Positions 34,036-43,723 are shown, counted from the stretch's first letter. The stretch is DNA of 64,000 nt from Proteobacteria bacterium SG_bin9 (GCA_002083525.1 LWDM01000044.1:134314-198313), one strand, 5' to 3'. The notes: generated by a model from the letters alone, not told the origin. A program made the numbers and translations.

Positions 34036-36366
34036 ATGCAGCCCCACGACCACGGTCATCACCATCATCCCGAAACGCTGGCGAAGGAGATCGATCCGGT
34101 CTGCGGCATGAGCGTCGATCCGAGCGCGGGCAAGCCGCGCTTCGAGTACCAGGGCAAGACCTATCACTTCTGCTGCAATGGCTGCCGCACCAAGTTCGAA
34201 GCCGATCCGGCCCGCTATCTCGACAAGAGCAAGGCGCCGACAGTCGACGCACCGAAGGACGCAACGTACACTTGCCCGATGCATCCGGAGGTGCGCCAGA
34301 TCGGCCCGGGCAGCTGTCCGATCTGCGGCATGGCGCTGGAGCCTGAACTCGTTACGCTCGACAGTGCGCCCAACCCCGAACTGATCGATTTCACGCGACG
34401 CTTCTGGATCGGCCTTGTGCTCGCCCTGCCCGCGATCGTGCTCGACATGGGCGCACACATCACCGGGCATGACCTGATGCAAGCGCGGTTCTCGCACGCG
34501 CTCCAGTTCGTATTCGCAACGCCGGTGGTTGCATGGGCCGCCTATCCGTTTTTCGAACGTGGCTGGCAGTCGCTGGTCACGCGTCACCTCAACATGTTCA
34601 CGCTGATCGCGATCGGCACCGGCGTAGCCTATGCCTACAGCGTGGTTGCTACTTTCGCGCCCGACCTGTTTCCTGACAGCGTCCGCAGTCATGACGGAAC
34701 CGTTCCGGTCTATTTCGAGGCGGCGGCGGTCATCACCGTACTGGTGCTGCTCGGTCAGGTGCTGGAGTTGCGCGCGCGCGAGGCGACCTCCGGCGCGATC
34801 AAGGCCCTGCTCGACCTTGCGCCGAAGACCGCGCGGCGGATCAATTCAGACGGGCACGAGCACGATGTGCCGCTCGATCAGGTGCATACGAACGACAGGC
34901 TGCGCGTGCGGCCGGGCGAGAAAGTGCCAGTCGATGGCGTCATCGTCGAGGGCCGCTCGGCGCTCGATGAATCGATGGTGACCGGCGAGTCGATGCCGGT
35001 GACGAAAGACACCGGTGCGAAAATCATCGGCGGTACGATCAACCAGTCCGGCAGCTTCGTCATGCGCGCCGAGAAGGTCGGCCGCGACACCCTGCTCGCG
35101 CAGATCGTGCAGATGGTGGCGCAGGCGCAGCGCTCGCGCGCACCGATCCAGCGGCTCGCCGATCAGGTCTCCGGCTGGTTCGTGCCGATCGTGATGCTGG
35201 TCGCCGTGCTTGCCTTCGCAGGCTGGGCGCTGTTCGGACCGGAACCGCGTTTCGCGTTCGGGCTCGTGGCGGCGGTGAGCGTGCTGATCATCGCCTGCCC
35301 GTGCGCACTCGGCCTCGCCACGCCGATGTCGATCATGGTCGGCGTCGGGCGCGGCGCGCAGGAGGGCGTGCTGATCAAGAACGCCGAAGCGCTGGAGCGG
35401 ATGGAAAAGATCGACACGCTGGTGGTCGACAAGACCGGCACGCTGACCGAAGGCAAGCCGGACGTGGTGGCGATCGTCCCTGCCGGCGGTTTCGACGAAG
35501 CAACGATCCTGACCCTGGCGGCCAGTCTCGAAACCGCAAGTGAGCATCCGCTGGCGCAAGCGATCGTCCGCGCGGCGCAGAAACGGAACGTGCCGATCCG
35601 TCCGGTCGACACCTTCAACTCACCCCCGGGACGCGGCGCGACCGGCACCGTCGACGGCAGGACCATCATCCTCGGCAACAGCGCCTATCTCAATGCGGCC
35701 GGCATCGAGACCGCATCGCTTGAGAGCAAGGCCAATCAGTTGCGCAGCGAAGGCGCGATCGTCATCAACATGGCGGTCGATGGCCAATCGTCCGGTCTGT
35801 TCGCCATCAGCGATCCGGTAAAGCCGTCGACACCATCCGCGCTCAAGGCGCTGACCGCGGACGGCATCCGGATCATCATGCTGACCGGCGACAACCGCAC
35901 GACCGCGGCAGCCATCGCCAAACAGCTCGGCATCGCCGAGGTCGAAGCCGAGGTCCTGCCCGATCAGAAGAGCGCGGTGGTTGCGAAGCTGCAAACCGCC
36001 GGCCGCGTGGTCGCGATGGCCGGCGACGGTGTCAATGACGCACCTGCCCTCGCCGCTGCCGATGTCGGCATCGCCATGGGCACGGGAACGGACGTGGCGA
36101 TGGAAAGCGCCGGCGTGACGCTCTTGAAGGGTGATCTCAACGGCATCGTGCGGGCGCGCAAGCTATCGCAAGCGACCATGCGCAACATCCGGCAGAACCT
36201 GCTGTTTGCGTTCCTCTACAACGCCGCCGGCGTGCCGATCGCCGCCGGGCTGCTTTATCCGGTGTTCGGCCTGCTGCTGTCGCCAATGATTGCGGCGGCC
36301 GCGATGGCGCTGTCGTCGGTCAGCGTCGTCGGCAACGCGCTGCGGCTGCGGCAAACGTCGCTCTGA
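34036..36366 (+). CDS. copA: Copper-exporting P1B-type ATPase with YHS and heavy-metal-binding domains
   Basis: 776 residues. His-rich N-terminus (DHGHHHH), YHS domain (about 18-62, DPVCGMSVD), and a small metal-binding domain (79-103, CPMHPE...CPICGMAL) replace the usual CxxC HMA domains. Eight membrane helices; CPC at C421-P-C423 in IIACPCALGLATP marks a Cu(I) pump. Phosphorylated Asp is D465 in DKTGTLTEG; hinge GDGVNDAPALAAADVG. It exports Cu(I) from the cytosol. Start at 34036; longer frames run through csoR and its operator. Regulated presumably by the adjacent CsoR site. Confidence 0.95.
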   Translation: MQPHDHGHHHHPETLAKEIDPVCGMSVDPSAGKPRFEYQGKTYHFCCNGCRTKFEADPARYLDKSKAPTVDAPKDATYTCPMHPEVRQIGPGSCPICGMALEPELVTLDSAPNPELIDFTRRFWIGLVLALPAIVLDMGAHITGHDLMQARFSHALQFVFATPVVAWAAYPFFERGWQSLVTRHLNMFTLIAIGTGVAYAYSVVATFAPDLFPDSVRSHDGTVPVYFEAAAVITVLVLLGQVLELRAREATSGAIKALLDLAPKTARRINSDGHEHDVPLDQVHTNDRLRVRPGEKVPVDGVIVEGRSALDESMVTGESMPVTKDTGAKIIGGTINQSGSFVMRAEKVGRDTLLAQIVQMVAQAQRSRAPIQRLADQVSGWFVPIVMLVAVLAFAGWALFGPEPRFAFGLVAAVSVLIIACPCALGLATPMSIMVGVGRGAQEGVLIKNAEALERMEKIDTLVVDKTGTLTEGKPDVVAIVPAGGFDEATILTLAASLETASEHPLAQAIVRAAQKRNVPIRPVDTFNSPPGRGATGTVDGRTIILGNSAYLNAAGIETASLESKANQLRSEGAIVINMAVDGQSSGLFAISDPVKPSTPSALKALTADGIRIIMLTGDNRTTAAAIAKQLGIAEVEAEVLPDQKSAVVAKLQTAGRVVAMAGDGVNDAPALAAADVGIAMGTGTDVAMESAGVTLLKGDLNGIVRARKLSQATMRNIRQNLLFAFLYNAAGVPIAAGLLYPVFGLLLSPMIAAAAMALSSVSVVGNALRLRQTSL

Positions 36367-36382
36367 TCCGGCAAGCACGGCC

Positions 36383-37024
36383 TCAGGTCAGAAGCAACGC
36401 CATGCCCGGATCGCCCTTTTCCATGGCGCGCCGGTAAGCCGGACGGGCAGCAATCCGGCCCAGATAACCGACGATATGCGGATAGCGCGCATAATCGTAG
36501 CGCTGGAAATAGCGCATCGTGGTGAGCGTGAATCCGATCATGATGTCCGCTGTCGTGAACTCGCTGCCAGCCAAGTAGGTCGTTTCGCGGGCGCGGGCTT
36601 CCACCAGATCGAAGGCGCGCGCGGTACGTTCGTGCGCCGCCATCAGGACCGGATTGTCTCCGGGCAATTTCAACCGGCTCAGGATCATCAGCCGGCCCAT
36701 GATTGCCTGCAGCGTGCCATTGGCAAAATGAAACCAGAACAGAAACTGCGGATAGTCCGGATGATCCGGCCGGAGCGTGAACCGGCCGTTGCCGTAGGTC
36801 GCGGAGATGTACTCGATCACCGCGCCGGACTCGGCGAGCACAAGATCGCCATCCGTGATCACCGGCGCCGTGCCCATGGGATGCAGCGCCTTGTAATCCG
36901 GCTGGGCCAGTCTGGTCTTGGGATCGCGGGAATAGAGCTTCAGCTCATAGGGAATGTCGAGCTCTTCGCAGAGCCACACGGCCCGCTCGGATTGCGACAT
37001 GCCGAGATGATGGATGGTAAGCAT
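36383..37024 (-). CDS. Glutathione S-transferase family protein
   Basis: 213 residues. N-terminal thioredoxin-like domain with SQSERAVWLCEEL and the cis-Pro/glutathione-binding GTAPVITDGDLVLAESGAVIEYI; C-terminal all-alpha domain with the N-cap motif TTADIMIGFTL. Conjugates or reduces electrophiles with glutathione; substrate unknown. ATG 37024 chosen because MLTIHHLG is the family-like beginning; extension to 37060 is out of family. Convergent with copA across 16 bases. A 105-base gap separates it from the upstream enoyl-CoA hydratase gene, so co-transcription is uncertain. Confidence 0.9.
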   Translation of the reverse strand: MLTIHHLGMSQSERAVWLCEELDIPYELKLYSRDPKTRLAQPDYKALHPMGTAPVITDGDLVLAESGAVIEYISATYGNGRFTLRPDHPDYPQFLFWFHFANGTLQAIMGRLMILSRLKLPGDNPVLMAAHERTARAFDLVEARARETTYLAGSEFTTADIMIGFTLTTMRYFQRYDYARYPHIVGYLGRIAARPAYRRAMEKGDPGMALLLT

Positions 37025-37129
37025 CGCCGTTTCTCTCTCAACAATCCGGAGCGATGCCAAGAGCTAAGCCACGCGCCGCGCGCGCAAACAAGCGGCTTGT
37101 CCGACAGAGCACAGTTGGGGCAGCTGTAA

Positions 37130-37936
37130 CTATTTACCTTTGAAGCGCGGTTTGCGTTTGCCGAGGAACGCCGCAACGCCTTCCTTGTGATCCTCGCTCT
37201 TGCTTGCGAGCGCGAACTGATCGACGTCCATGTGGCTCGCCAGATCGTCAAGCGCATGCGCGAGCCGGTTGACGGTGAGCTTGGTCATCGCAACCGAGAG
37301 CGGCGGTTGCGCTGCGACCTTCTCCGCGAACGCCATCGCCACATCGAACGCCTTGCCATCGTCGGCGAGATGCTCGACCAGCCGCCACTCGTAGGCCTCG
37401 GCCGCTGAGATGCGCTGATCGGCGAGGATCACCGCCTGTTTGGTGCGGGCCGGGCCCATCAGATGCAGCATGCGCGGCACGCTCTGCCAGCTCATGTTCA
37501 TGCCGAGCCCAATTTCCGGCACGCGCATGTGTGCGCCCGTTGCCATGACCCGGAAATCGAGCGCGACCGCCAGCGCTACGCCGCCGCCGACGCAGAAGCC
37601 CTCGATGGCGCCGATCGTCACCTGCTCCATCTCCTGCCAGGCCCGCGTCAGGCGCGGTCCCAGCTTGAGGTGCCGGCGTAAGGCGCCGAGATCCATCGTT
37701 GTGCGGGATCGGCCTTCCGGGTCTTTCAGATCGAAGCCGGCGCTGAAGGCCTTGGCACTACCGGTCAGCACGACGACCGATGTTTCGGCATCATCCTCGA
37801 AGCTGCGCGCCGCGTCGGTGAGCTGCCGCAGGGCTTCGGGCGACAGCGCGTTGACGCCGTCGCCGCGATCGAAACGGACCACGGCAATGCGGCCCTCAGG
37901 ACCAAGACCGCGCTCGATCGTTACGAATTTTGTCAT
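37130..37936 (-). CDS. Enoyl-CoA hydratase/isomerase family protein
   Basis: 268 residues, crotonase fold. VLTGSAKAFSAGFDLKD and GFCVGGGVALAVALDFRV form the acyl-CoA oxyanion hole. The usual second Glu position lies in VPEIGLGM. Crotonases hydrate, isomerise or cleave acyl-CoAs; exact reaction is not readable. It is six bases downstream of a second crotonase gene, so the two are likely one operon involved in acyl-CoA breakdown. Confidence 0.88.
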   Translation of the reverse strand: MTKFVTIERGLGPEGRIAVVRFDRGDGVNALSPEALRQLTDAARSFEDDAETSVVVLTGSAKAFSAGFDLKDPEGRSRTTMDLGALRRHLKLGPRLTRAWQEMEQVTIGAIEGFCVGGGVALAVALDFRVMATGAHMRVPEIGLGMNMSWQSVPRMLHLMGPARTKQAVILADQRISAAEAYEWRLVEHLADDGKAFDVAMAFAEKVAAQPPLSVAMTKLTVNRLAHALDDLASHMDVDQFALASKSEDHKEGVAAFLGKRKPRFKGK

Positions 37937-37942
37937 TCGCGC

Positions 37943-38725
37943 CTACTCGAACTTGCCGCCCCGGCCCGCGCCGGCCGCGAAACGCGCTGCTCCGGCCAGC
38001 GTCTCGCCGGATGCGATGACGCCGAGGCCACCGGTCATCTCATCGTTGATGGCGTCCTCCTCTTCGAGATCCCACTGACGCAGCGCCGAGCGCTTGTCGT
38101 TGCGCATGCACCCTTGGGGGAATTTGGCCAGATCATGCGCCAGCGCAACCGCGGCCTTGCGCGCCTCACCGCGCGGCACCAGCCGGTTGGCGATGCCGAA
38201 GTCGAACGCCTCGCGCGCATCGACCGGACGCCCGGTGAGGATCAGGTCCATGGCACGCGAGTGACCGATCAGCCGCGGCAGCCGGATGGTGCCAAGATCG
38301 ATCAGCGGCACGCCGAAGCGGCGACAGAAGATGCCGAAGGTCGCGCCCTCGCCGACCACGCGCATGTCGGCCCACAACGCCAGCTCCATCCCGCCCGCAA
38401 CGGCAAAACCTTCGACGGCGGCAATGACCGGCTTCGACAACCGCAAACGGCTCGGCCCCATCGGCGCGATGGTCTGGTGACCGCCGAGTTCGCGCTTCTT
38501 CTCGCGGTCGCCGGCCGCGACCGCTTTCAAATCAGCGCCGGCGCAGAAGGTGCCGCCGGTGCCGGTGAACACAGCAACTGACGCAGAGTCGTCCGCATCG
38601 AACGCGCGGAAGGCATCGAAGAGTTTGCGTGCGGTCGCGCCGTCGACTGCATTCTTCCGCTCCAGGCGATTGATCGACACGATGGTCACCGGACCGTCGC
38701 GCTCGACGAGAAGCGATTCACTCAT
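37943..38725 (-). CDS. Crotonase/enoyl-CoA hydratase family protein
   Basis: 260 residues. FTGTGGTFCAGADLKAV and AVEGFAVAGGMELALWADMRV are the oxyanion-hole segments; FGIFCRRFGVPLIDLGT covers the second catalytic region, where Glu is replaced by other residues, so hydratase activity is uncertain. First of two crotonase genes. The start ATG 38725 opens onto a 97-base gap to queC. C-terminal helix normal. Confidence 0.88.
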   Translation of the reverse strand: MSESLLVERDGPVTIVSINRLERKNAVDGATARKLFDAFRAFDADDSASVAVFTGTGGTFCAGADLKAVAAGDREKKRELGGHQTIAPMGPSRLRLSKPVIAAVEGFAVAGGMELALWADMRVVGEGATFGIFCRRFGVPLIDLGTIRLPRLIGHSRAMDLILTGRPVDAREAFDFGIANRLVPRGEARKAAVALAHDLAKFPQGCMRNDKRSALRQWDLEEEDAINDEMTGGLGVIASGETLAGAARFAAGAGRGGKFE

Positions 38726-38822
38726 GCGGTTTCCTCGCTGGCTGCGGCCGCATGTTCGCGGCTCATTTCTTCATTACACCGATCTGTGTAGAGTGAGCGC
38801 GGCGCGCGAAACGTCAAGCGGA

Positions 38823-39533
38823 TTATCGTGCCGCATACTCACGCCAGCCCTTGGCGCGCAGGCTGCACGCGGGGCAAGTGCCGCAGCCGTAACCCCAGTC
38901 GTGCTGCGCGCCGCGCACGCCGAGATAGCAGGTGTGCGAGTGATCGCGGATCAGATCGATCAGCTTGTTGCCGCCGAGTTCATGCGCCAGCGCCCAGGTG
39001 TCCGCCTTGTCCCGCCACATCAGCGGCGTGTGCAGTTCGAACGTCCGATCCATACCGAGATTGAGCGCATGGTTCAGCGCCTTGATGGTGTCGTCGCGGC
39101 AATCGGGATAGCCGGAGTAATCGGTCTCGCACATGCCGCCGACAATGTTGGCGATGCCGCGGCGGTAGGCGAGCGCCGCGGCAAACGTCAGGAACACCAG
39201 ATTGCGGCCCGGCACGAAGGTGTTGGGCAGTCCGCCCTCGCCCATCTCGATCGCGACATCGCGGGTGAGCGCGGTTTCGGAGATGGTGCCGAGGGTGGGA
39301 ATGTCGAGCGTGTGCGCATCGCCAAGCTGCTTCGCCCAATCCGGATTGATCGCGCGCAAGCCGTCCAGAATGCGCGCGCGGCAATCGAGTTCGATCAGAT
39401 GCCGCTGGCCGTAGGAAAAGCCGACGGTCTCGACATGATCGAACCGCGCCAGCGCCCAGGCGAGGCAGGTGGCGGAGTCCTGTCCGCCGGAAAACAGAAC
39501 CAGGGCGGAATTGCGCTTCATGTTGTCAGTCAT
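38823..39533 (-). CDS. queC: 7-cyano-7-deazaguanine synthase
   Basis: 236 residues. Makes preQ0 from 7-carboxy-7-deazaguanine with ATP and ammonia, on the path to queuosine in tRNA. PP-loop LFSGGQDSATCLAWAL, FSYGQRH, VPGRNLVFLT, and a zinc site in CYLGVRGAQHDWGYGCGTCPAC (four Cys) identify it. ATG 39533 chosen; ATG 39521 is four codons further in. QueD/E/F are not in the window. Confidence 0.95.
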   Translation of the reverse strand: MTDNMKRNSALVLFSGGQDSATCLAWALARFDHVETVGFSYGQRHLIELDCRARILDGLRAINPDWAKQLGDAHTLDIPTLGTISETALTRDVAIEMGEGGLPNTFVPGRNLVFLTFAAALAYRRGIANIVGGMCETDYSGYPDCRDDTIKALNHALNLGMDRTFELHTPLMWRDKADTWALAHELGGNKLIDLIRDHSHTCYLGVRGAQHDWGYGCGTCPACSLRAKGWREYAAR

Positions 39534-39637
39534 GAAACCGGCATAAAGCATTTTCGGTGGGGACGAAATCGGGATCGGCGAATACCCCGCCCGCTTTCAC
39601 CTTGCCGCGTGTGCGGCCGCCACGCTAGACGATCCGG

Positions 39638-40483
39638 ATGACGTCTCCCCGCGACATTGCCCGGCTGATCGAGATCATGGCGGCCCTGCGCACGCCGAAA
39701 ACCGGCTGCCCATGGGATCTGGAGCAGACCTTCGAGACGATCGCGCCCTACACGATCGAGGAAGCGTTCGAGGTGGCCGACGCGATCGCGCGCGGCGACC
39801 GCGAGGACCTGAAGGACGAGCTCGGCGATCTGCTGCTGCAGGTCGTCTACCACGCGCGCATGGCCGAGGAGGAAGGCGCGTTCGCGTTCCCCGACGTGGT
39901 TGAGTCCATCGTCCGGAAAATGATCCGCCGCCATCCGCATGTCTTCGGCGATCAGGCCGGCAAACTGACGCCCGAACAGGTCAGCGGCCTGTGGGCGACG
40001 ATCAAGGCCGAGGAGAAAGCCGAACGCGCGGCGCGGCATCCCGCCGGCGACGTGTCGTCGTCGCTGCTCGCGAGCGTGAAGGCGGGCCTTCCCGCACTCA
40101 CCCGTGCCATCGAACTGCAGCGCAAGGCCTCGACGGTCGGTTTCGACTGGAACGATCCGAAGGCGGTGCTGGCGAAAATCCGCGAAGAAGCCGACGAAAT
40201 CGGCGAGGCGATCGATGCCGGCGACAAGGCCGAGATCGAGGCCGAAGTGGGCGACCTGATGTTCGTGCTGGTCAATCTGGCGCGCCATGTCGGCGCCGAT
40301 CCGGACATGGCCCTGCGCAAGGCCAACGCCAAGTTCGAGCGCCGTTTCGCGCATATCGAAACATCGCTGAAGGCCGCTGGCCGTTCGCTGGATGAGGCCT
40401 CGCTCGAAGAGATGGACCGGCTCTGGCATGAGGCCAAGCTGAGCGAGCCGAAAGCCTCCGCCAAAGCAAAAGCGGCGGGCTGA
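39638..40483 (+). CDS. mazG: Nucleoside triphosphate pyrophosphohydrolase
   Basis: 281 residues, with two MazG domains as in E. coli MazG. N-terminal copy: GCPWDLEQTFETIAPYTIEE and EELGD-type metal motif KDELGDLLLQVVYHARMAEE; C-terminal copy: KIREEADEIGEAIDAG and EVGDLMFVLVNLAR. Hydrolyses (d)NTPs to NMP and PPi, a housecleaning and stringent-response role. The coding end overlaps a hairpin whose loop is its TGA stop. Divergent from queC across 104 bases. Confidence 0.95.
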   Translation: MTSPRDIARLIEIMAALRTPKTGCPWDLEQTFETIAPYTIEEAFEVADAIARGDREDLKDELGDLLLQVVYHARMAEEEGAFAFPDVVESIVRKMIRRHPHVFGDQAGKLTPEQVSGLWATIKAEEKAERAARHPAGDVSSSLLASVKAGLPALTRAIELQRKASTVGFDWNDPKAVLAKIREEADEIGEAIDAGDKAEIEAEVGDLMFVLVNLARHVGADPDMALRKANAKFERRFAHIETSLKAAGRSLDEASLEEMDRLWHEAKLSEPKASAKAKAAG

Positions 40484-40492
40484 GCCCGCCGC
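40472..40492 (-). terminator. Hairpin overlapping the mazG stop; terminator for the aldehyde dehydrogenase gene
   Basis: GCGGCGGGC (40472-40480), loop TGA (the mazG stop, 40481-40483), GCCCGCCGC (40484-40492): perfect 9-bp stem. On the minus strand it is followed by TTTTGCTTT, making a good intrinsic terminator for the gene ending at 40519. On the plus strand the T-run is poor. Confidence 0.75.
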
Positions 40493-40518
40493 CTCGTGTT
40501 GTCGTCAGGCTGAAACGT

Positions 40519-41955
40519 TCACACGCCCGTCTGGGTGATGAACTTGGTGTTGAGATAGCCTTCCATCGCCTCGGTGCCACCTTCCGAACCGAAACCGGAA
40601 TCCTTGATGCCGCCGAAGGGCACTTCCGGAAGCGCCAGCGCGAACGCATTGATCGACATCATGCCGGCCTCGACGGCGGCGCCGATCGCGGTCGCGGTCT
40701 TCGCCGACTTGGTGAAGGCGTAGGACGCAAGGCCGAACGGCAGCCGGTTCGCCTCTTCCGCTGCGTCATCGAACTTCGAGAACGACGACATCAGCGCGAT
40801 CGGCGCGAACGGCTCCTCGCTCATGGCGAGCGCCGATTTCGGCACGTCGGTGACGACCGTCGGCTCGAAGAAGTAGCCCTTGTTGCCGACGCGGTTGCCG
40901 CCGGTCGCGACCTTGGCGCCCTTGCCGACCGCATCCTGCACCATGCGCTCGATGGTGGCGACGCGCCGGTCGTTGGCGAGCGCGCCCATGGTCGAGTTCG
41001 CGTCGAGGCCGTTGCCGACCTTCACCGCCTTTGCACCCTCGACGAACTTGGCGATGAACTTGTCGTAGACGCCTTCCTGCACGAGGAAGCGCGTCGGCGA
41101 GATGCAGACCTGTCCGGCATTGCGATACTTCGCGGCGACCATGATCTTCGCTGCCGAGTCGATATCGGCGTCGTCGAACACGATCACCGGCGCATGGCCG
41201 CCGAGCTCCATGGTGACGCGCTTCATGTGCTGACCGGCGAGCGCCGAAAGGTCCTTGCCGACCTTGGTCGAGCCGGTGAAGGAAATCTTGCGGATCACCG
41301 GATGCGGGATCAGGTATTCGGAAATCTCCGACGGCACGCCGTAGACGAGATTGATCACGCCTTCCGGCACGCCGGCATCAACGAACGCGCGGATCAGCTC
41401 GGCCGGCGAAGCCGGGGTTTCTTCCGGCGCCTTGACGATGATCGAGCAACCGGCGGCCAGCGACGCGGAGAGCTTGCGCACCACCTGGTTGATCGGGAAA
41501 TTCCAGGGCGTGAACGCGGCGACCGGACCGACCGGCTCGCGGATCGCCATCTGATAGACGCCCGGCGCGCGGGCGGGGATCAGACGGCCGTAGGTGCGGC
41601 GGCCTTCCTCGGCGAACCACTCGATGATGTCGGCCGACGCCATCGTCTCCATCTTGGCTTCGGCGAGCGTCTTGCCCTGCTCCATCACCATCAGCGGTGC
41701 GATCTTGTCGGCGCGCTCGCGCATCAGCGCGGCGGCCTTGCGCATCACCTTGGAGCGCTCGTAGGGCGCGACCGCACGCCAGACCTTGAAGCCCTTCTCG
41801 GCAGCGGCCAGTGCTTCGTCGAGGTCGGCCTTGGTGGCGTGGGCGACGGTGCCGACCACTTCCTCGGTCGCCGGATTGAGAACCGGTATGGTCTTGCCCG
41901 AACCGGAGGCGCGCCACTGGCCGTTGATGAGCAGCTGAACGTTTGGATAGGTCAC
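40519..41955 (-). CDS. NAD(P)-dependent aldehyde dehydrogenase, succinate-semialdehyde type
   Basis: 478 residues. Catalytic Cys in NAGQVCISPTR, general base Glu in MELGGHAPVIV, Asn in FTPWNFPINQV, and NAD motif FTGSTKVG. Length and NVQLLINGQWRA start match the succinate-semialdehyde/glutarate-semialdehyde dehydrogenase clade (GabD-like), but other aldehydes are possible. GTG start at 41955 with GGGAG 9 bases upstream. A 107-base gap separates it from hflX; the terminator at 40472-40492 ends its transcript. Confidence 0.88.
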   Translation of the reverse strand: MTYPNVQLLINGQWRASGSGKTIPVLNPATEEVVGTVAHATKADLDEALAAAEKGFKVWRAVAPYERSKVMRKAAALMRERADKIAPLMVMEQGKTLAEAKMETMASADIIEWFAEEGRRTYGRLIPARAPGVYQMAIREPVGPVAAFTPWNFPINQVVRKLSASLAAGCSIIVKAPEETPASPAELIRAFVDAGVPEGVINLVYGVPSEISEYLIPHPVIRKISFTGSTKVGKDLSALAGQHMKRVTMELGGHAPVIVFDDADIDSAAKIMVAAKYRNAGQVCISPTRFLVQEGVYDKFIAKFVEGAKAVKVGNGLDANSTMGALANDRRVATIERMVQDAVGKGAKVATGGNRVGNKGYFFEPTVVTDVPKSALAMSEEPFAPIALMSSFSKFDDAAEEANRLPFGLASYAFTKSAKTATAIGAAVEAGMMSINAFALALPEVPFGGIKDSGFGSEGGTEAMEGYLNTKFITQTGV

Positions 41956-42062
41956 GTTTGTTTCTCCCGGACTGGCTTTTCGTTGCCGGAACTGAACAGG
42001 CTGCCTTGCGGCCGGTCAAGCGGTTCCTGCGCCGGGCTGCTGTGTTGCTTTCGAGGTTGGAG

Positions 42063-43451
42063 TTAGGCGGCGTCCGGCGGGCGCGGGACTGCGCCATAGC
42101 GCGCAATGACGATGTCGCGCTTGGTCTCGTCCACTCGCACGGTCATGGCGTAGCGGCCATCGTCGAGGTGCTTGTCGAGCACCTCGGCATTGCGATGCAG
42201 CCAACTGATCCCCGCCCCATCCGCTGCATCGATGGTGAGGTCGAGCGTGCTGCGGGTTTCCGCGAGCTTTGCTTCGATGGCCGCCAGCAGTTCGGGAAGT
42301 CCCTCGCCGCTCACCGCCGACACCAGGAAGCACGGATGATCGGACGGACGCCGCGCGGCCGTATTGGCGAGTTGCTGCCGCTGGTCCTCGTCGAAGCGAT
42401 CGATCTTGTTCCAAACTTCGAGAATGCGGCTGCCCGCTTCCGGGCCGATGCCGAGCTGGCGCAGCACCGCGTCGACGTCATGCTGCTGCGCTTCCGCATC
42501 CTCATGCGAGATATCGCGGACGTGCAGGATGACATCGGCTTCGGTGACTTCTTCCAGCGTTGCGCGGAAGGCGGCGACCAACATGGTCGGCAGGTCCGAG
42601 ATGAATCCGACGGTGTCGGACAGCATCGCCTTGCCACCGTGCGGCAGCGTCAGCGCCCGCAAGGTTGGATCGAGGGTCGCGAACAGCATGTCGGCCGCCT
42701 GCACATCCGCACGAGTCAGGCGATTGAACAGTGTCGACTTGCCGGCGTTAGTGTAGCCGACGAGCGCGACCACGCGATACGGCACGCGCTTGCGGCCGGC
42801 GCGATGCAGCCGCCGCGTCGCTTGCGCTTTTTTGATTTCGTTCTCGATGCGCGTGATGCGATCGCCAATCAGGCGTCGATCCGCTTCGATCTGGGTTTCG
42901 CCGGGGCCACCCATGAAGCCGAAGCCGCCGCGCTGACGCTCGAGGTGAGTCCACGACCGCACGAGACGGCTGCGCTGATAGATGAGATGCGCGAGCTCGA
43001 CCTGCAGCGCGCCTTCCTTCGTCTTGGCGCGGCGGCCGAAAATCTCGAGGATGAGGCCGGTGCGATCGAGCACCTTCGCGTTCCAGGCCTTCTCGAGATT
43101 GCGCTGCTGGATCGGCGTCAGCGCGCAGTCCATCACCACGAGTTCGGCCTTGTGCATGACAATGCCGGCGGCGATCTCGTCGACCTTGCCTTTACCGATA
43201 TAGGTGGCGGGACGGATGTCGGTGACCGGCGCAATCGCGGCGTCGGCGATCGTCAAATCGATCGCGCGCGCGAGGCCGACGGCTTCCTCCAGCCGTGCTT
43301 CAGAATTGCGAACGGCATGCGTCTGCTCCGCCGCATCGCCGCCAATGCGCCGTGAACGAAGATAGGGGCCGATGACGATCACCCGCCCGGTTGTCTGTCC
43401 CCCCGCCGATCGCGGACGATCGGCGCCCCCTTCAAATGCGCGGGGTTCCAA
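42063..43451 (-). CDS. hflX: Ribosome-splitting GTPase HflX
   Basis: 462 residues. N-terminal HflX domain with RPATYIGKGKVDEIA and MDCALTPIQQRNLEKAW, a glycine-rich SRLVRSWTHLERQRGGFGF linker, then the G domain: G1 VGYTNAGKST, G3 DTVGFI, G4 NKID. HflX binds 50S and splits stalled ribosomes after heat stress. The frame begins at a TTG (43451) as MEPRAFEGG; the start is less certain than the rest because later GTG/ATG codons exist. It follows hfq by 23 bases, the classic hfq-hflX pairing. Confidence 0.93.
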   Translation of the reverse strand: MEPRAFEGGADRPRSAGGQTTGRVIVIGPYLRSRRIGGDAAEQTHAVRNSEARLEEAVGLARAIDLTIADAAIAPVTDIRPATYIGKGKVDEIAAGIVMHKAELVVMDCALTPIQQRNLEKAWNAKVLDRTGLILEIFGRRAKTKEGALQVELAHLIYQRSRLVRSWTHLERQRGGFGFMGGPGETQIEADRRLIGDRITRIENEIKKAQATRRLHRAGRKRVPYRVVALVGYTNAGKSTLFNRLTRADVQAADMLFATLDPTLRALTLPHGGKAMLSDTVGFISDLPTMLVAAFRATLEEVTEADVILHVRDISHEDAEAQQHDVDAVLRQLGIGPEAGSRILEVWNKIDRFDEDQRQQLANTAARRPSDHPCFLVSAVSGEGLPELLAAIEAKLAETRSTLDLTIDAADGAGISWLHRNAEVLDKHLDDGRYAMTVRVDETKRDIVIARYGAVPRPPDAA

Positions 43452-43474
43452 GTCAGCTCAATCCAGTCACAAGC

Positions 43475-43723
43475 TTACGCCGGAGCGTCCTCGCCGCCTT
43501 CGAACAACTGGATCGGAGCACCCGGCATGATGGTCGAGATCGCATGCTTGTAGACAAGCTGCGAGTGACCGTCGCGCCGAAGCAGCAAACAGAAATTGTC
43601 GAACCAGGTGACAATGCCCTGCAGCTTGACTCCGTTGACCAGAAAAATCGTCAGTGGCGTTTTCGTTTTACGTACGTGATTAAGGAAGGTGTCTTGTAGG
43701 TTTTGTGCGCGGTCTGCCGCCAT
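43475..43723 (-). CDS. hfq: RNA chaperone Hfq
   Basis: 82 residues. Sm-like ring protein that pairs small RNAs with mRNAs. Sm1 motif LQDTFLNHVRKTKTPLTIF and Sm2 motif QLVYKHAISTIMP are complete. In this group it is NrfA, required for nitrogen-fixation regulation in some species (family knowledge). Short acidic C-terminal tail EGGEDAPA. Precedes hflX. Confidence 0.97.
   Translation of the reverse strand: MAADRAQNLQDTFLNHVRKTKTPLTIFLVNGVKLQGIVTWFDNFCLLLRRDGHSQLVYKHAISTIMPGAPIQLFEGGEDAPA

Noticed and set aside
37059..37129. Possible extra start extending the GST gene
   Set aside because: The additional residues do not match the GST N-terminus, which begins at MLTIHH.
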